Notes: generated by a model from the letters alone, not told the origin. A stretch of DNA of 64,000 nucleotides from Morinoia aosen (GCA_030386875.1 CM059576.1:20315058-20379057); one strand, 5' to 3'; positions 1 to 12,448 are shown, counted from the stretch's first letter. Numbers and translations are program-made.

Positions 1-2413
1 CTTTTGTGTGTTCCAGCTTCTAATTAATTGTGTTCTCAACTTTTGTATTTTGATTAAGTCAGGTTTAAATAATTTTGGAATTCCTCTGCAATTTTTAGTC
101 AATGTTTAAATTCATATCTTGAGAAATGAAGCTATGATAGGTTATTTAAACCAATAGAGATTGTATCTTCTGTAGTCACTCACTCAAGTCAAGTCACATA
201 AATAATCATTCTTTCTTGCTCATCTGAATTTTAGAGAATAGAGGCTTCACCTTCCCCATACGGAATTTTATTACATTATTTCTCTTCTAGTTGTTAGTTC
301 ATACTCAATCATATTTTGCCTTAGAAATTAGTTCCCTGTACGGGATATTTAAATCTTCAGTCTCATGCTGAGTTTTAAGTGTAGTTTGCTTTTGACTCAA
401 GTTACAACCGCCAACTGACAGCAGTTGGCTGGCTATTTTTGGAATACCTATGAGCCAAACCAGTATAATTAAATTCCATTAGCAAATGACATAAAGATTA
501 TACTCAGTCGTGTTGCTGCTTGTAATATCAGGATAGAGCTTATGACCAGTTGGTCTGGAGCACTGATTCTGGTGTTAAGATGATTCAGGCTGCGACTCGG
601 GCGCTAGAGTTGCGGACTGATTCTTATCACCGGACTCCTGCCATTGTTTATCCTGTTAATGTTGCAGTTTGCGCAGTCTTGCACATGTTTTATGAATAGA
701 CTCGTTTTTTTTGTTCAAATAATCCAGCACGATGTCCCCTGACAGAATCGACTGGACCACACATCCATGCACTCACAAACACGTATGAAACCAAACCCTA
801 ACTTCTTAATTTAAGGAGCTTACCTCCTTCAAGTTTTCGCCTTTGAGTTGAGTTCATACTAAGTGGGGGGAAAAGTTGGGGGGAAAAGTATGAACTTTTC
901 CCTAAGTGGGGGAAACAATAGAATTTGACTTTTAAAGGTTGAATATCGAGGAATTTATCGATTTCACAAGGAGATGTTCTTTTACAAAGGCGGGTCACCA
1001 GTGCTCCTGGTAGAGCACACTTAATAGCTAAATGAATGAATTACGGCCTCTGACTCAGAAGAAGTTAGGCGGTATTCGGACGCAATATTTCAAGCGTCTA
1101 CAATCAACAACAAAAATTACCACAAGCCAACACCGGAGGAAAATGAGAGAATAGTTTCACTCGCCGGTATGGGGATTTATTGAGGAGAAGGTTGCACTCC
1201 GAAGAGCGAGGCTTGACTCCTGTTCGAGAGACGATCTTGGGGAGAGTCCGAGGAGGTTGAATAACTTCAGACGATTCGTTCAGCTCAGGCTTGTGGAAGC
1301 GTGTGCTGGAGTGTGAAGTCGATGATGGTGTAAGTGTGGGAGGTTCCGACACTAAGTGAGTGGTGAATTTAGTGATGAGTATGGGGATAGCTACCGGTTG
1401 GGAAAACTCGGTAGGAAGGGACTCTCGACCCAAAGGTAGTCACAACTAAAGGTTCAAGCGGCTTAGCTGCAGGGATGCAGGCCTTCCAGTTTCACAAGTT
1501 AAATAGGAGGGGAAACTCGGAGAATCAACTCAGAGGCAAAACCCGGAGGATGAACCCGGAGGAGACTCAAAGGCGAAAACTTGAAGGAGGTAAGCTCCTT
1601 AAATTAAGAAGTTAGGGTTTGGTTTCATACGTGTTTGTGAGTGCATGGATGTGTGGTCCAGTCGATTCTGTCAGGGGACATCGTGCTGGATTATTTGAAC
1701 AAAAAAAACGAGTCTATTCATAAAACATGTGCAAGACTGCGCAAACTGCAACATTAACAGGATAAACAATGGCAGGAGTCCGGTGATAAGAATCAGTCCG
1801 CAACTCTAGCGCCCGAGTCGCAGCCTGAATCATCTTAACACCAGAATCAGTGCTCCAGACCAACTGGTCATAAGCTCTATCCTGATATTACAAGCAGCAA
1901 CACGACTGAGTATAATCGTTATGTCATTTGCTAATGGAATTTAATTATACTGGTTTGGCTTATAGGTATTCCAAAAAATAGCCAGCCAACTGCTGTCAGT
2001 TGGCGGTTGTAACTTGAGTCAAAAGCAAACTACACTTACAACTCAGCATGAGACTGAAGATTTAAATATCCCGTACAGGGAACTAATTTCTAAGGCAAAA
2101 TATGATTGAGTATGAACTAACAACTAGAAGAGAAATAATGTAATAAAATTCCGTATGGGGAAGGTGAAGCCTCTATTCTCTAAAATTCAGATGAGCAAGA
2201 AAGAATGATTATTTATGTGACTTGACTTGAGTGAGTGACTACAGAAGATACAATCTCTATTGGTTTAAATAACCTATCATAGCTTCATTTCTCAAGATAT
2301 GAATTTAAACATTGACTAAAAATTGCAGAGGAATTCCAAAATTATTTAAACCTGACTTAATCAAAATACAAAAGTTGAGAACACAATTAATTAGAAGCTG
2401 GAACACACAAAAG
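1..2413. repeat. Long near-perfect inverted repeat (foldback), arms about 848 bp
   Basis: Bases 1-848 are the reverse complement of 1565-2413, separated by about 716 bp. Position 1 pairs with 2413, so the left arm may continue outside the window. By eye only a handful of differences separate the arms: for example an A/C change near 483, one T indel near 436, a G/A near 451 and a T/G near 377. Identity is therefore roughly 99 percent or more. No transposase or recognisable LTR is visible in the arms. It could be a foldback transposon, an inverted segmental duplication or a hairpin assembly artefact. The few real differences argue mildly against an exact mirror artefact. Confidence 0.9.
849..1564. 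other. Spacer of the inverted repeat; no recognised gene
   Basis: This is the unique centre between the two arms. It contains G-runs near 865-910 and a 109-codon open frame on the minus strand (1104-1433) that is rich in Ser, Thr and Pro. That frame matches no family I recognise. A tRNA A-box-like word (GGTAGAGCAC) near 1010 lacks a partner B box. I see no convincing gene here. Confidence 0.5.
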
Positions 2414-3040
2414 ATGAGCAAACCAAAGATGATCTCTGTGGACAGCAAAGTGTCTTAACACTATGCTCAGCACTAAAAAATATCTAAGGAGCCAATGCCA
2501 ACATCGGTTAACACTGACAGCACAATACGGCATCATCGGAGAATAGTAAACACGATAACAATGACAAAGATGGGGCAGTGAGCTTGAGGCTGGTGCCTAA
2601 CTAACACTGGCACAGAGACAACATAGTGAATATTTCTACGACACAATAACGAGCGCTCCCTAACACGGAACAAGTTAAGACACAACACAGGAACGTTAAG
2701 ACATAATACACACTTATCATTAACACTTGATACTTACAATTGCCCGCTCTGGGGCCCAAGCGCTAGTCAGGAGGATCTATACGAGAATGACGACTCTGCC
2801 TGGGAAGCCGGCCTTATATGCGCTTTGAGTGGACGAGCGTTTCCGGAATTTTCCGGAAACGGATGAACTTGCGATATGGTTCTAGGTAAAAACGCCGTTC
2901 TTTCTTGTCGAAGTATTTCTTTGGTCAAATTTTAATAGATTTAAGGGTAATGTTGAATGAAAATAGTGATCTAAAATTTTAAGAATGATTACGTTAACTT
3001 TATTTAATTTTTAGAAGATGGTTTTAATAATTTATGAAAT
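2414..3040. other. Non-coding stretch between the inverted repeat and the hAT remnant
   Basis: A-rich sequence with a small GC-richer block at 2740-2830 that includes a TATA-like TTATATGCGC and a TTCCGGAAxTTTCCGGAA direct repeat near 2850. No open frame, repeat copy or RNA gene is recognisable. Confidence 0.4.
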
Positions 3041-4228
3041 TTAGACTGAAGTGCGGCTGAGGGCGATCACTACACATCCTACCATAGCAGCAGTGCCTTC
3101 ACTTGCAAACCCAACGCAATTTTTCAGAGTTTGATTATACAATGCCAATTCTTCAGCAATTTCATTGAACAAGACTTCTGCTGTTGTCTCCACTACAGGT
3201 TTAAGACTCAGAAACGCAGTTTGAATAGTATTTCTATTGCTGCAGAAATATCTAACAACAATACAGAAATGTTTTTGAGTCGCAATATCAGTAGATTCAT
3301 CAACCATCAATACGAATTGTTTTCCTTCTATATTGTTCCTCAAATCGTCTTGTAAAGATGCTGCAATCACATTTTCTATTATTGCAATGCATTTCGTACG
3401 GTGCAATTGAATATCGCTGAGTACGCTGTTTTTTCCGTGTGCTTTCACTACTTCACCTATATATTATTTTATTTTTTTTTATTTTTTTTATATGACCTAC
3501 AGTGCGAATAGACGCATGGCATGCTATTGCTAGGCTGAGTTCTATTTCAGCTTTCTTTGTGTGATCACTCATGGATAATTTTAAGGGTTTCTCTAATGTT
3601 GGTTGCGAAGTACTGGGGAATTTATCTTGATGTTTCTTAGAGTTTTCATGAACGTTTATGCTGTAGAGTTTTGGGAGCACGTTGCACTTAACTACAGTAA
3701 GTGCAATAAGCATTATTTCCGTCTTCTGAGCATTTCAGCCACAAATGATCTCTCTCCTACTCTTTTAGATATTTTCTTCCTCGATCACTTTTTTCTTTAG
3801 GCATCTTGAGAGGCGTGTAACCTTCAGGGAATTATTTCTGTCCGCTGATTACTTCGCAAATAGATATGACGAGGAGAAGCTTGAGGCAGTGCACTCACTT
3901 AACCAACGCGGTCGCTGAACTGTGACGCAATTCGCGCGCCCGGCAAGGTGGCAATCGCTGCGTTACAACAACGTTTTGTCGAAGATTGAACAAGACTTGT
4001 TCGATCTTCGATAATACGTTCTACATTGCAGCTTCTTGATTCGTTCTACGCTCCCTTGTGGAAAATATTACCGAATGGAATATTCCATGGACACAGAGTC
4101 CAAAAATGGCCAATCTAATGGCCAAATTGTTAAAAATAGCCAAGTGAATTTTTTTATGGCCACGGCGTTTCAAAAATGGAGAATTTTGTGCAATTTGGCC
4201 ATGAAATGGCCAATCTGGCAACCCTGGT
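3041..4228 (-). pseudogene. Broken hAT-family transposon (DUF4371-type transposase)
   Basis: Reading leftward from 3811, the translation starts MPKEKSD..., then shows YLKE-stop-ERDHLWLKCSEDG and a CTYC zinc-finger pair. It then changes frame to QPTLEKPLK and IACHASIRT (3453-3713), and then continues at 3448-3041 with LMVDESTDIA, VVRYF and NCVGFASEGTAAMVG. These are typical of DUF4371/hAT transposases: an N-terminal BED-like finger followed by the first catalytic Asp region. Several stops and frameshifts are present, and the C-terminal half with the dimerisation region is missing. The 5' end is marked by CAGGGTTGCCAG at 4217-4228 (minus strand), a hAT-style terminal inverted repeat. No matching 3' end is seen, so the copy is dead and 3'-truncated. 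Confidence 0.8.
3970..4020. repeat. 51-bp imperfect palindrome
   Basis: TCGAAGATTGAACAAG pairs with CTTGTTCGATCTTCGA at 3979-4011, with one mismatch. The symmetry continues outward with AACGT/ACGTT ends. It lies in the untranslated 5' part of the hAT remnant. Its role is unknown. Confidence 0.75.
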
Positions 4229-4742
4229 CCACGGTTAATTGTTAAAGAAGCCAGCACGGGAACCGGAGGGAGCTAGTTAGCCCGCAATCGAACTATAAAC
4301 ACCTGTAATGAGCAACAACACGATAATTACAAAGCCTCTCCTTGTCGAATTACAACTATCACTACCGAGCTTATATCTCAACACTAAACCGCAGAGAATT
4401 AAGGGGGTCGGTCCTCCGGGGCCCCTTTTCTCTCCGATGGTCATTTTTCATTTTATTGTTGAAAAAGAACCCTTAGGTGGTGGACTATTCGGTCCTAAAA
4501 TTTTATGGCGCTACGGACAATAGATCCTCCCCCAGGGGAGGGGTAAGGGGACCAAAATCTTAAATTTTCGAGCCCATTTTGACCCCATATAAAAAGAAAA
4601 CAAAAGAAGAAATGGAAAATTGCGAATGTACTTTTGTTAGATATGTTCCAAGAATTCTAAAACTGTCTTTGTTTTTGTTCTAGCATAAAAACTCAATGAG
4701 TTCTATTCTTTTGAAATATCAAAACCAGTGGATTAAAAACTA

Positions 4743-6602
4743 CCGTAACAATTGCCGCCCACTATCACACTACCGCCCACGTAAATTCAAAACGCTCTAA
4801 GTTTCTTTCAGATCACAGTGTCTTGAGTATGTACCTGCTGGTACAAACTCTACAAACCCCAGTTTCAGGCAATCTCCTCAGATTTCACGTAAGTTTTATG
4901 ATAGAATTGAAAAAAATAGTTATTGTATGCAACTACGTATCAGACCGCATTAGAATCGAATCGTGCACAAAACTAGCTTGCGTGAAAGTAAAATTAAACA
5001 GTCATTCACTATTTTCCCGCCACGCTGCCTGTGGCGAGACACCGATCGAAACGTAAACGAACGATGAGAGATACTAATTTTACGCTGAGTAATTTAGAAT
5101 GCTAAGTTATTGGGTGGGCGGTAATTGCAGAAAGAAAATTGTCATTCTTTAAAAACCGCCCTGAGCGATGTTTGGTGGGCGGTGTTTAGATACAACTAAT
5201 AAAAATACTGCTGTCTTACAGAAATACCGCCCGTAATTTATATTTATTTTTTAAGAGTAGTCTTATAGTCTTCACTATTACTTGTTTTCATGTTAGTATT
5301 GTTTTATTTGTTTTTGTGTTTGTTTAGCTTAATTTTTCATGTATTAGGGTTGTAGCCTCATCTATTTTTACGATGGCAGGTTCTGATGGAGGAGGATAAG
5401 AAAAAACGCAAAAATTATCCTGATCAGAACATCATTGAGGCAGTTGCTGCTGTAAAAAATGGACTGTCTTTTAGAAAAGCTGCCGATAGGTATAATGTCC
5501 CAGTAAAAAGTGTTAGAGACAGATATCATGGAAGATATACAGATTGGAAGCACCTCCCTGGACCTGCATCTACACTGTCTTGTGAGCAGGAAGGAATACT
5601 GAAAAACACCTTTTTAGCGTAGATAAAATTGGCTACGGCATTCCAAGAAAAGATGTTGCATTGCTTGTGAAAGAAATTCTTGATAGAGCGGAAGTGGATG
5701 ATCCGGTATCTTACAATGAGGACACAAGGAGATTCAAAGAAAATAAACTCTCAACGGCATGGATTTACAGGTTCTTAAATAGGAACCCCGAATGCAGCCC
5801 AAGAACACCTGAGAACTTGGGTTATCAGCGATTCTATGTCACTGAGCCTTAGATAAGGAAGTGGTTTGAGAATCTTAAAAAGTTTTTCTAAGAACAGCAT
5901 GGAATAAATGCTGCTGCCTTCTTTTGCCAGGAAAACTCCTCAAGAATTTTCAACCTCGACGAGAGCGGCTTCCCGTTGGGAGGAACAAACGGAAAGCTAA
6001 AAATAATTTCTGCAAGAGGAGCTAAAAACGTCTACAGACTCGCCCCAGATACAAAAGAGCAAGTCACAGTTTTGGGTTGTGTGTCAGCAGCCGGTAACTT
6101 CTCCAATCCTTTCGTCATTTTCCATGGGATTCGGCCAAAGTTCAACTTGGAAGACGTCGATCCCCGGGATTACGATCTTTTCACTTCCCAAAACAGATGG
6201 ATATCAGCCGACTGTTTCTTCGAGTGGCTTGCAAACATCTTCTTTCCTAGTTCCCAAATAGTTTTTTCATTGATTCCTCTGACGCTCATTCGTAACGCAC
6301 TTATATTTTACATTCGATTCAAAGGGCGGCATTTGAAGAACAGTGGGCGATAATCAGGCGATAACTATAGAATTTGCGCGAACACTGGGCGGTAACAGTA
6401 GAATTATGCAGTTCCAAATCTTTCGCAATAAAAAATTTATCGCATTTATTCCTTGCCACATGATAAGGTTCTGAGAGTAACGTAGCTAAACATGAACCTT
6501 TGTGCTAATGTTTAAATGTAGTCTCCTCAGTTGCGTACATTCGGGGAGATATTAGATGGTGTTATAGGTCGAAGGTCAGTAAGTGGGCGGTAATTGTTAC
6601 GG
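4743..6602 (+). mobile_element. Pogo/Tigger-like DNA transposon nested in the TTAA element
   Basis: The ends are CCGTAACAATTGCCGCCCACT and its complement with one change (AGTGGGCGGTAATTGTTACGG), flanked by TA on both sides (4741-4742 and 6603-6604). This fits the TA duplication of Tc1/mariner/pogo elements. GGGCGGT or its complement recurs subterminally at 4772, 5116, 5155, 5177, 5226 and 6387, besides the termini, with near-copies at 6324 and 6345. The interior has a decayed pogo-type transposase. Copy 2 of the host repeat lacks this segment, which supports the insertion. Confidence 0.88.
5386..6254 (+). pseudogene. Pogo-type transposase, decayed
   Basis: The first frame (5386-5622) has a basic start and a helix-turn-helix psq/CENP-B-like region (SFRKAADRYNVPVKSVRDR) that would bind the element's ends. 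A frameshift near 5615 leads into 5634-5852 (KEILDRAEV..., STAWIYRFLNRNPECS), the second CENP-B-like DNA-binding part. Stops follow near 5850 and 5890. The catalytic part resumes with FNLDESGF (about 5949-5972, first Asp of the DDE triad) and runs through VTVLGCVSAAG to WISADCFFEWL at about 6240. The remaining Asp and Asp/Glu of the triad are missing, so this is an internally deleted, inactive copy. Confidence 0.85.
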
Positions 6603-7385
6603 TACCCCTATGTCGAATTTTTTCAAAAACTAAGACCTGAATCAAAAAAATGTATAGAGGAAATTGTGTTTCTTTTCAAAAGTTACATATAATAGTCAAA
6701 TTTCATAAGAATCAAACAGAAAACAAAAAAATTCATAATTTTTTTAAATTTTTTCTTTTTTGGAAATTACAATTCATAGTGTGAATATGATGTTATGCAT
6801 GGAGATTATCGAAATATAAATGAAAACAGCATTCAATTACGTAAATTTTCCATTAAATCACACTAAAACAAAAAATTTAGTTTTTGGCCCATACTGTAGT
6901 CACTTATTCTCAAAATTCAAAAGAATAGAAGTCATTGAGTTTTTATGCTAGGAAGAAAACAAAGACAGTTTTGGAATCCTTGGAACATTTCTAACAAAGT
7001 TATATTCCCACTTTTTCCATTTCTACATTTTAATTTCTTTTATAATAGTTCAAATCCCAAAATTTCGGTTTTTCTGATATATTGGTAAATTTTCGCATAC
7101 AAAAAAAAATAAAAATGCAAAATCCCTGAATATATCTTTGTTTGAACTGTTCCAAGAATTCCAAAACTGTCTTTGAATTTTTTCTAGCATAAAAACTCAA
7201 TGGCTTCTATTTTTTTGAAATAGGCATAAAAATGACCCAAAAAACTGATATTTCAAATTTTGCGGAAAAAAAAAATTCAAAAAATTTCAGGGGTTCAAAT
7301 ATGTTTGTCTTGCAAAACTACATATACTGACCAAATTTCAGACCAATCGGATCAAAAAAAATTTTTTTCCGGAGGACCCCCTTAA

Positions 7386-8323
7386 GGCCAGAAGCACCCA
7401 GAAAGCAACGAAGAATCTGATCAGAGGCACCAGACACTGCAGGTTTGGCAAAAACTCAGACAAAAAACGGCCAGCAGACGGACGCCCAGATGGAAGCAAA
7501 GCTGATTTTAGATTCGTATACTAAGGAAACAAAAGAAAGACGGTAAATTGAGGAACAAACAACCCGATATACCGAAAATTTGAATATGAAAACTATTTCA
7601 ACCACGAAACTCACCCAAGTATATTGCCATACTCGATGGGCCGCAAAACCACTTTAAGAGGTAATTTAGAAATTTAGTAGAAAATAGTATAAGGTAGATG
7701 TTTGGTCAAAGGACAGAAAGGATAGTAGGGAGATGTTTCAACTCATGAACAGCATAGCCCAGAAGAAAATATACCACTGGAAGGTTTGTAGAGCAGGCGT
7801 TAGCCCACCTCCTAAGGTTAGAAACCTCACCAGCTCAATGCAAGAATAATTTAAGTGGTGATCATGAAGATCTTCAGTGGCAGCGCCTAAATTCAGGTCG
7901 CAGCCCATAAATTCAAAGTTGGTGTAGTTTCATGATTTAATGCAGTTGGCCATAGCCTTACTACAGTTTAATATAACAGGCCTTGGCCCAATTTATTTTC
8001 AATAGACCGAACACCTCTAAGAGTATTACATTTAAAAACCCAAACAAAAGTTTTAATGAAAGAAAGTCACATTCACACAATTTTAAAAACAGTTAAAAGG
8101 TCAAAGTAGCAGCAAGGGCGTAGGAGGTCGAGGGTCAGTGGCAGATCACGACAGAGTTACGTTACTAGCAACCATCACAAGAGCCCGTCCACAAAACCAG
8201 CCTGCCACACAACCATCTCACGTGGTAGCACGAGAAGGAGCCGAACAGCACACTAAAAATAAAAAAACTAGGACCATCCGAACACACCGACCGAACCCTG
8301 ATGAAATTGGCAAAATAAACTTA
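7386..8323. other. Non-coding stretch between the TTAA element and the LINE 3' end
   Basis: A-rich sequence. One open frame (8138-8419) is rich in Thr, Gln and Arg, runs into the LINE 3' region and resembles nothing I recognise. No repeat boundary or RNA gene is evident. Confidence 0.4.
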
Positions 8324-8415
8324 CTTACTTGTTACTTGTTGGAATATGGCGTCCCACCAGTAGAGGCCCGGGCGCCCTCGACCGCTTTGGTTTCAGCAGC
8401 TCAAACGCAGGACAT

Positions 8416-11400
8416 CTAGTTGGTGGTTGCCAAGAAAGTTGTAATCGCTTGTGCTGGGAACTTGGGGCTTATAATGGCTTCCCAGGTGACTGGCAGTCCT
8501 TCTTTGTGGCATGCTTCCATTAGGCATCTTTTTTCTGCTGCATATGCTGGACACTCCATAAATAGGTGGCGCAGATCCTCTGTCTGATTGCATCTACTGC
8601 ACGAAGCAGGCAAGGATTTTGTATAATAGTGCCCGTGGCTTAGCAGGCACACCTCCAACCGAATCCTTGTAACAGCCACTTGGAGAGGTCTTGAGAGCTT
8701 CAGTGGTATAGTGTTGCCAGTATAAGGCTTGAAGCAGCGTAGGTGTGGTGAGAGCTTTGTCCAATTATTTTCCCATTCTCTCCTGTAGAAGGTCTGAATT
8801 TTTTCTAGGAAATCCTTGTTGCTTAGGGGAATGTCGACTCTGAGCCGCAGGTCTAATGCCTCTCTTACTAATGCATCAGCAGCTTCATTCCCCATGATAC
8901 CACAGTGGCTTGGAACCCATTCAATTGCTATTGAGCATGGAGGAAATTGCATAATCAAAGCAATGATCCACTGGATCAGGTAGTGAGATTTGCTCTGCTG
9001 TGTGGTTAGGGCTTGGATGGCACTCAAGGAGTCCGTGAAGATGATGTATTTTGTTTGTTGCTTGGATATATATTGTAATGCAATGTAGATGGCATATAAT
9101 TCTGCTGTGAAGATGCTGGAATTTTTTGGAAGCTTGGCTTTCAGTTGGAAGTTACATGAGTAGACTCCACAGCTGGCAGCACCACTGGTCACCGACCCAT
9201 CCGTATATACTTGTTTGTGGCCATCATATATAGATGCTACCAGATCCCTGAACACCATTTGCCATTCTCCATTGTTCATTTGATTTTTGTTGCAGGTCCT
9301 CAGTGTTTGCTTTATTGGCAGTGCTGGTTCCCTGTAGCGCAGAGACATGGATACCGTGGGAATATTTCTGTGGTTTACATTGTTTTTCTTGAATTCCTCC
9401 AACAGTTGTCCTGCCACAGGGAGAGGAAGAGGTAGGCTGTTGTACAGTGAGTATGGATAGTAATTTAGCACCATCTGCCGGATTGGATGCTCCTTAATGC
9501 TCAGTGTTCTGTATGCATAGGATACCAGTTTCATTTTGCGTCGGATGCTGAGGGGGCATAGGTTGGCTTCTATTTCAAGCTTATAGGTAGGGGTGCATTT
9601 GAGAGCACCAATCATTATCCTGGCAGCAGCATACTGTATTCTATTTAGCTTGTTTAGGTTTGTTGTTGCTGCAACCATAAGAAGCAACCATAATCTATTT
9701 TTGATAAGGTAGTTGCATTATAGAATCGGCACAAGGTTGTATAGTCTGCGCCCCACTTATGTGCTGCAAGAATTCTCATTATGCGTAGGTCTTTCTGGCA
9801 ACGGTTTGTAAGGTAGGTGATGTGATGGGACCAGTTTAGAGCAGGGTCAATAACCATTCCCAGGAATTTTGTTTTTGATGCAGTTTGGATGGGCTGGTTT
9901 GCTAGAATCAACGGCTATTCAAACTTTTCTTTTCTTTTAGAAAAAAGTATTACTTCTGATTTAGAGGCGGAAAAGGTCAGTCCCCACTTTTGGGACCAGG
10001 TGTCTATGCTAGACATGACCTCTTGCAATATTGCCTGGGAATCAGGTAATGTAGGCTGTCGTGTCCATATAGCAATGTCGTCTGCATACATAGAGTGTGA
10101 GAAGTCCGTTTGGGTGTTGCTGAATAAATCATTTATGTAGATGGTAAATAGAATGGGACTTAGCACTGATCCTTGAGGCAAGCCATATTTTACTGGTTTT
10201 GGAGTGGAGGATTTATTATTGATTCTCACTGTAATTTGTCTGTCTTTGATGAAGTCTTGTATAAATGCAGCCATATTTCCAGACAAGCCTGCTTCTTTCA
10301 GTTTGCACAGTAGGCCCTGGTGCCAGACACTGTCAAATGCCCTGGATATGTCGAGGAATACTGCAGCACAGGACTGTCCTGTGAGAAAACTCTCTCTCAC
10401 GGTGCTCTCCAGTCTGGTTATTGCATCCATGGTACTGTGACCTGCTCTGAATCCACTCTGTGCGGCATCAAAAAATGAAGTTCTTTCCAGGTAGGCCTGC
10501 AATCGTTTAGCAATCATTTTCTCAACTATTTTGCATAAACAGTTAGTCAAAGTGATTGGTCGATAAGAATCAAGGGAGGTTGCAATTTTCCCTGGTTTCA
10601 AAATGGGTATTACTATCCCTTCACGCCAGTGTTTTGGGAATCCTGTTGTGAAGATGTAATTATAAAAATTAAGCAGGGCATGTAGTTGTTGGGTTTCCAG
10701 TTGTTTGAGGAACATAAATGGTATTCGGTCAGCTCCAGGACAGCTGGAGTGGGATGATTTAATGGCTGTCTGTAATTCAGTCATGGTAAATGGTTGGTTG
10801 TACCACGGTTGTCCGCATCTTTGAAAAGGCGTGGTATTCTGTTCTGTTGATCTTTGGAATGTTATGAAGTTTATATCATCTGAAATAGCATTTTGCTCTG
10901 AAAAGTGCTTTGCGAATGCATTGGCTATCTCTGTTGGGTCAGCTATAGTTACATTATTTTTAATAATTATGATTGCTCTTTTGTTGTTTCCAGTAGAGAG
11001 TGAGCGGATTCTATCCCATACCTTTGCACTTGGAGTTTGTGCATTAATTGAAGTCAGGAATGCTGCCCATGATTCCCGTTTTGCCTCCAGGACCGTCTTT
11101 CTGAACAGAGCTCTCATTTTCTTATATTGGATCCAGCGGTCCATGTTGCCTAGGTGGTTGCGGTATTGTGTTAATGCCTTGTTTTTATTTCTTTTGGCAG
11201 CTGTACATTCTTTATTCCACCAGGGCAGACGTCTTCTATTTGGTGTATTTGATGTTGTTTTGACGTGTTCATTTGCTGCCTCAATGAAAGCGTCTATCAC
11301 TGAAGAGCAGGCACTATTTGGAGTACTGAACGTTGTAGGAATGTGGATAGCCTTCCTGAAGGTTTCCCAGTCTGCTGATTTTATTTTCCAGAGTAGTGGC

Positions 11401-12073
11401 CTTTCAGAGCTCCAGTCTACTGAAGTGGTTGTTATGAGTGGGAAGTGGTCACTGGTTTATGGGTGTGGCATTGGGTACCAGTGAAACTTAGGTGCAATTG
11501 ATGGTGAGACAATTGTTAGATCTAGGTGGCTAAAATTACCACTGCTGTTCAGAAGTGTGAGCTCTCCATTATTAAGTAGACATAAATTTGATGTCTCTAA
11601 CCATTGATTTATGAAGTTCCCCCTCATATCCCCCTCGGTAGAGCCCCATGAAGGATGGTGGGCATTAGCATCAGTGCAAATTAAGAATGGCTTAGGAAGC
11701 TTACCAGCAAGGGTAATTCTGCAATAAGGATGTCATTTGATAAATTAGGAGGTATGTAAATGTTGCAAATGGTGACACTAATTCCAGGTAGGTAGATCTG
11801 CGTTGCACATGCTTCTAGAGGGGTTTGAAGTTGTATTGGGTTGTGTGGTATGTTAGTGCGGACATGAATAGTTACCCCTCCTCCATTTTGGGTAGCTCTG
11901 TCTTTACGTACTGCTGGGCATCCATATCCAGGTATCCTGGCCTCCATGTTGGGTTTCAGAAAAGTTTCTTGTAAACATATCACATCAGCCTGACAGTCAT
12001 TTAGGAGGGTTTTTAAAAATAGTACTCTTGTTTTATAACTTCTGATATTCCACTGTATAATTTTGATGCTCAT
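8416..12073 (-). pseudogene. LINE ORF2: endonuclease, reverse transcriptase, RNase H (broken)
   Basis: From the start at 12073 the order is as follows. The APE-type endonuclease has IIQWNIRS, LQETF, CTDANAHHPSW and SDHFPL. The reverse transcriptase has YRPITL, GFRAGHS, FLDISRAFD, GLPQGSVLSP and the catalytic YADD at about 10076-10087. RNase H has YTDGS, ELYAI, TDSLSAI and HCGIMGNEAAD. The C-terminal zinc knuckle is CSRC...HLFMEC. Four lesions are visible: a frameshift near 11690, a TAA near 11461, a TAG at 9912-9914 and a frameshift near 9680. The ATG overlaps the ORF1 stop as ATGA, which suggests coupled translation in the parent element. The copy is inactive, but its domains are well preserved. 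Confidence 0.93.
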
Positions 12074-12448
12074 TGTGAGGTATTGGCAGATGAGAGACTC
12101 AAATTCTGTATGAATTCATTCATGAGTGTTTCAATGTTCAGTACTTGTCCAATTTCTACAAAGCATTCAATCTTTTCAGTCAGTTGGGTGGCCATGCATA
12201 GTTTCATTAGTGTTGGCAGCAGTTTTGTAAGATACATGATTACTTCACTATTTGTTGGGGTAATGTTGTTAGTTGATCTTGCATTGGTGGCATGTCTTGT
12301 CTCAGAGCAAGGTGCACATTGACTTGAGCATTGGAGAGAATTGATCTGTGTTGCAGTTGTACCTTCATGATGGTAAGCTGGCTGATTACGTAGTTCTGCT
12401 AAAGTAGGCGTGGGCAGAGAGAGAGAGATGCTTTCTGTGATGCTCTCA
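12070..12448 (-). pseudogene. LINE ORF1, C-terminal part (3' of the insertion)
   Basis: An open frame runs from NESITESISLSLPTPTLAEL to the TGA at 12070-12072, which overlaps the ORF2 ATG. No ATG opens it: the codon at 12453-12451 is GTG and belongs to the inserted element. In frame, it continues the ORF1 segment that stops at 23381 when the insertion and one TSD copy are removed (Ser-Asn|Glu-Ser across the junction). Confidence 0.85.

Larger units (their letters stand above)
4399..7385 (+). mobile_element. TTAA-flanked non-autonomous element, copy 1, split by a pogo-like insertion
   Basis: The element begins TTAAGGGGGTCGGTCCTCCGG and ends TCCGGAGGACCCCCTTAA, giving terminal inverted repeats with TTAA at both edges as in piggyBac-type target sites. 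Without the inserted 4743-6602 segment it is about 1.13 kb, the same length as copy 2 at 35175-36301. It carries no transposase. A block of about 70 bp containing AAAACTGTCTTTG and TAGCATAAAAACTC occurs three times inside, in alternating orientation (near 4650, 6950 and 7155). Assignment to a piggyBac-like MITE is inferred from TTAA and TIRs only. Confidence 0.8.

Noticed and set aside
990..1060. Possible tRNA A box in the palindrome spacer
   Set aside because: No matching B box or cloverleaf.
4021..4257. Overlapping open frames on both strands near 4.1 kb
   Set aside because: They fall in the subterminal region of the hAT element and show no protein motif.
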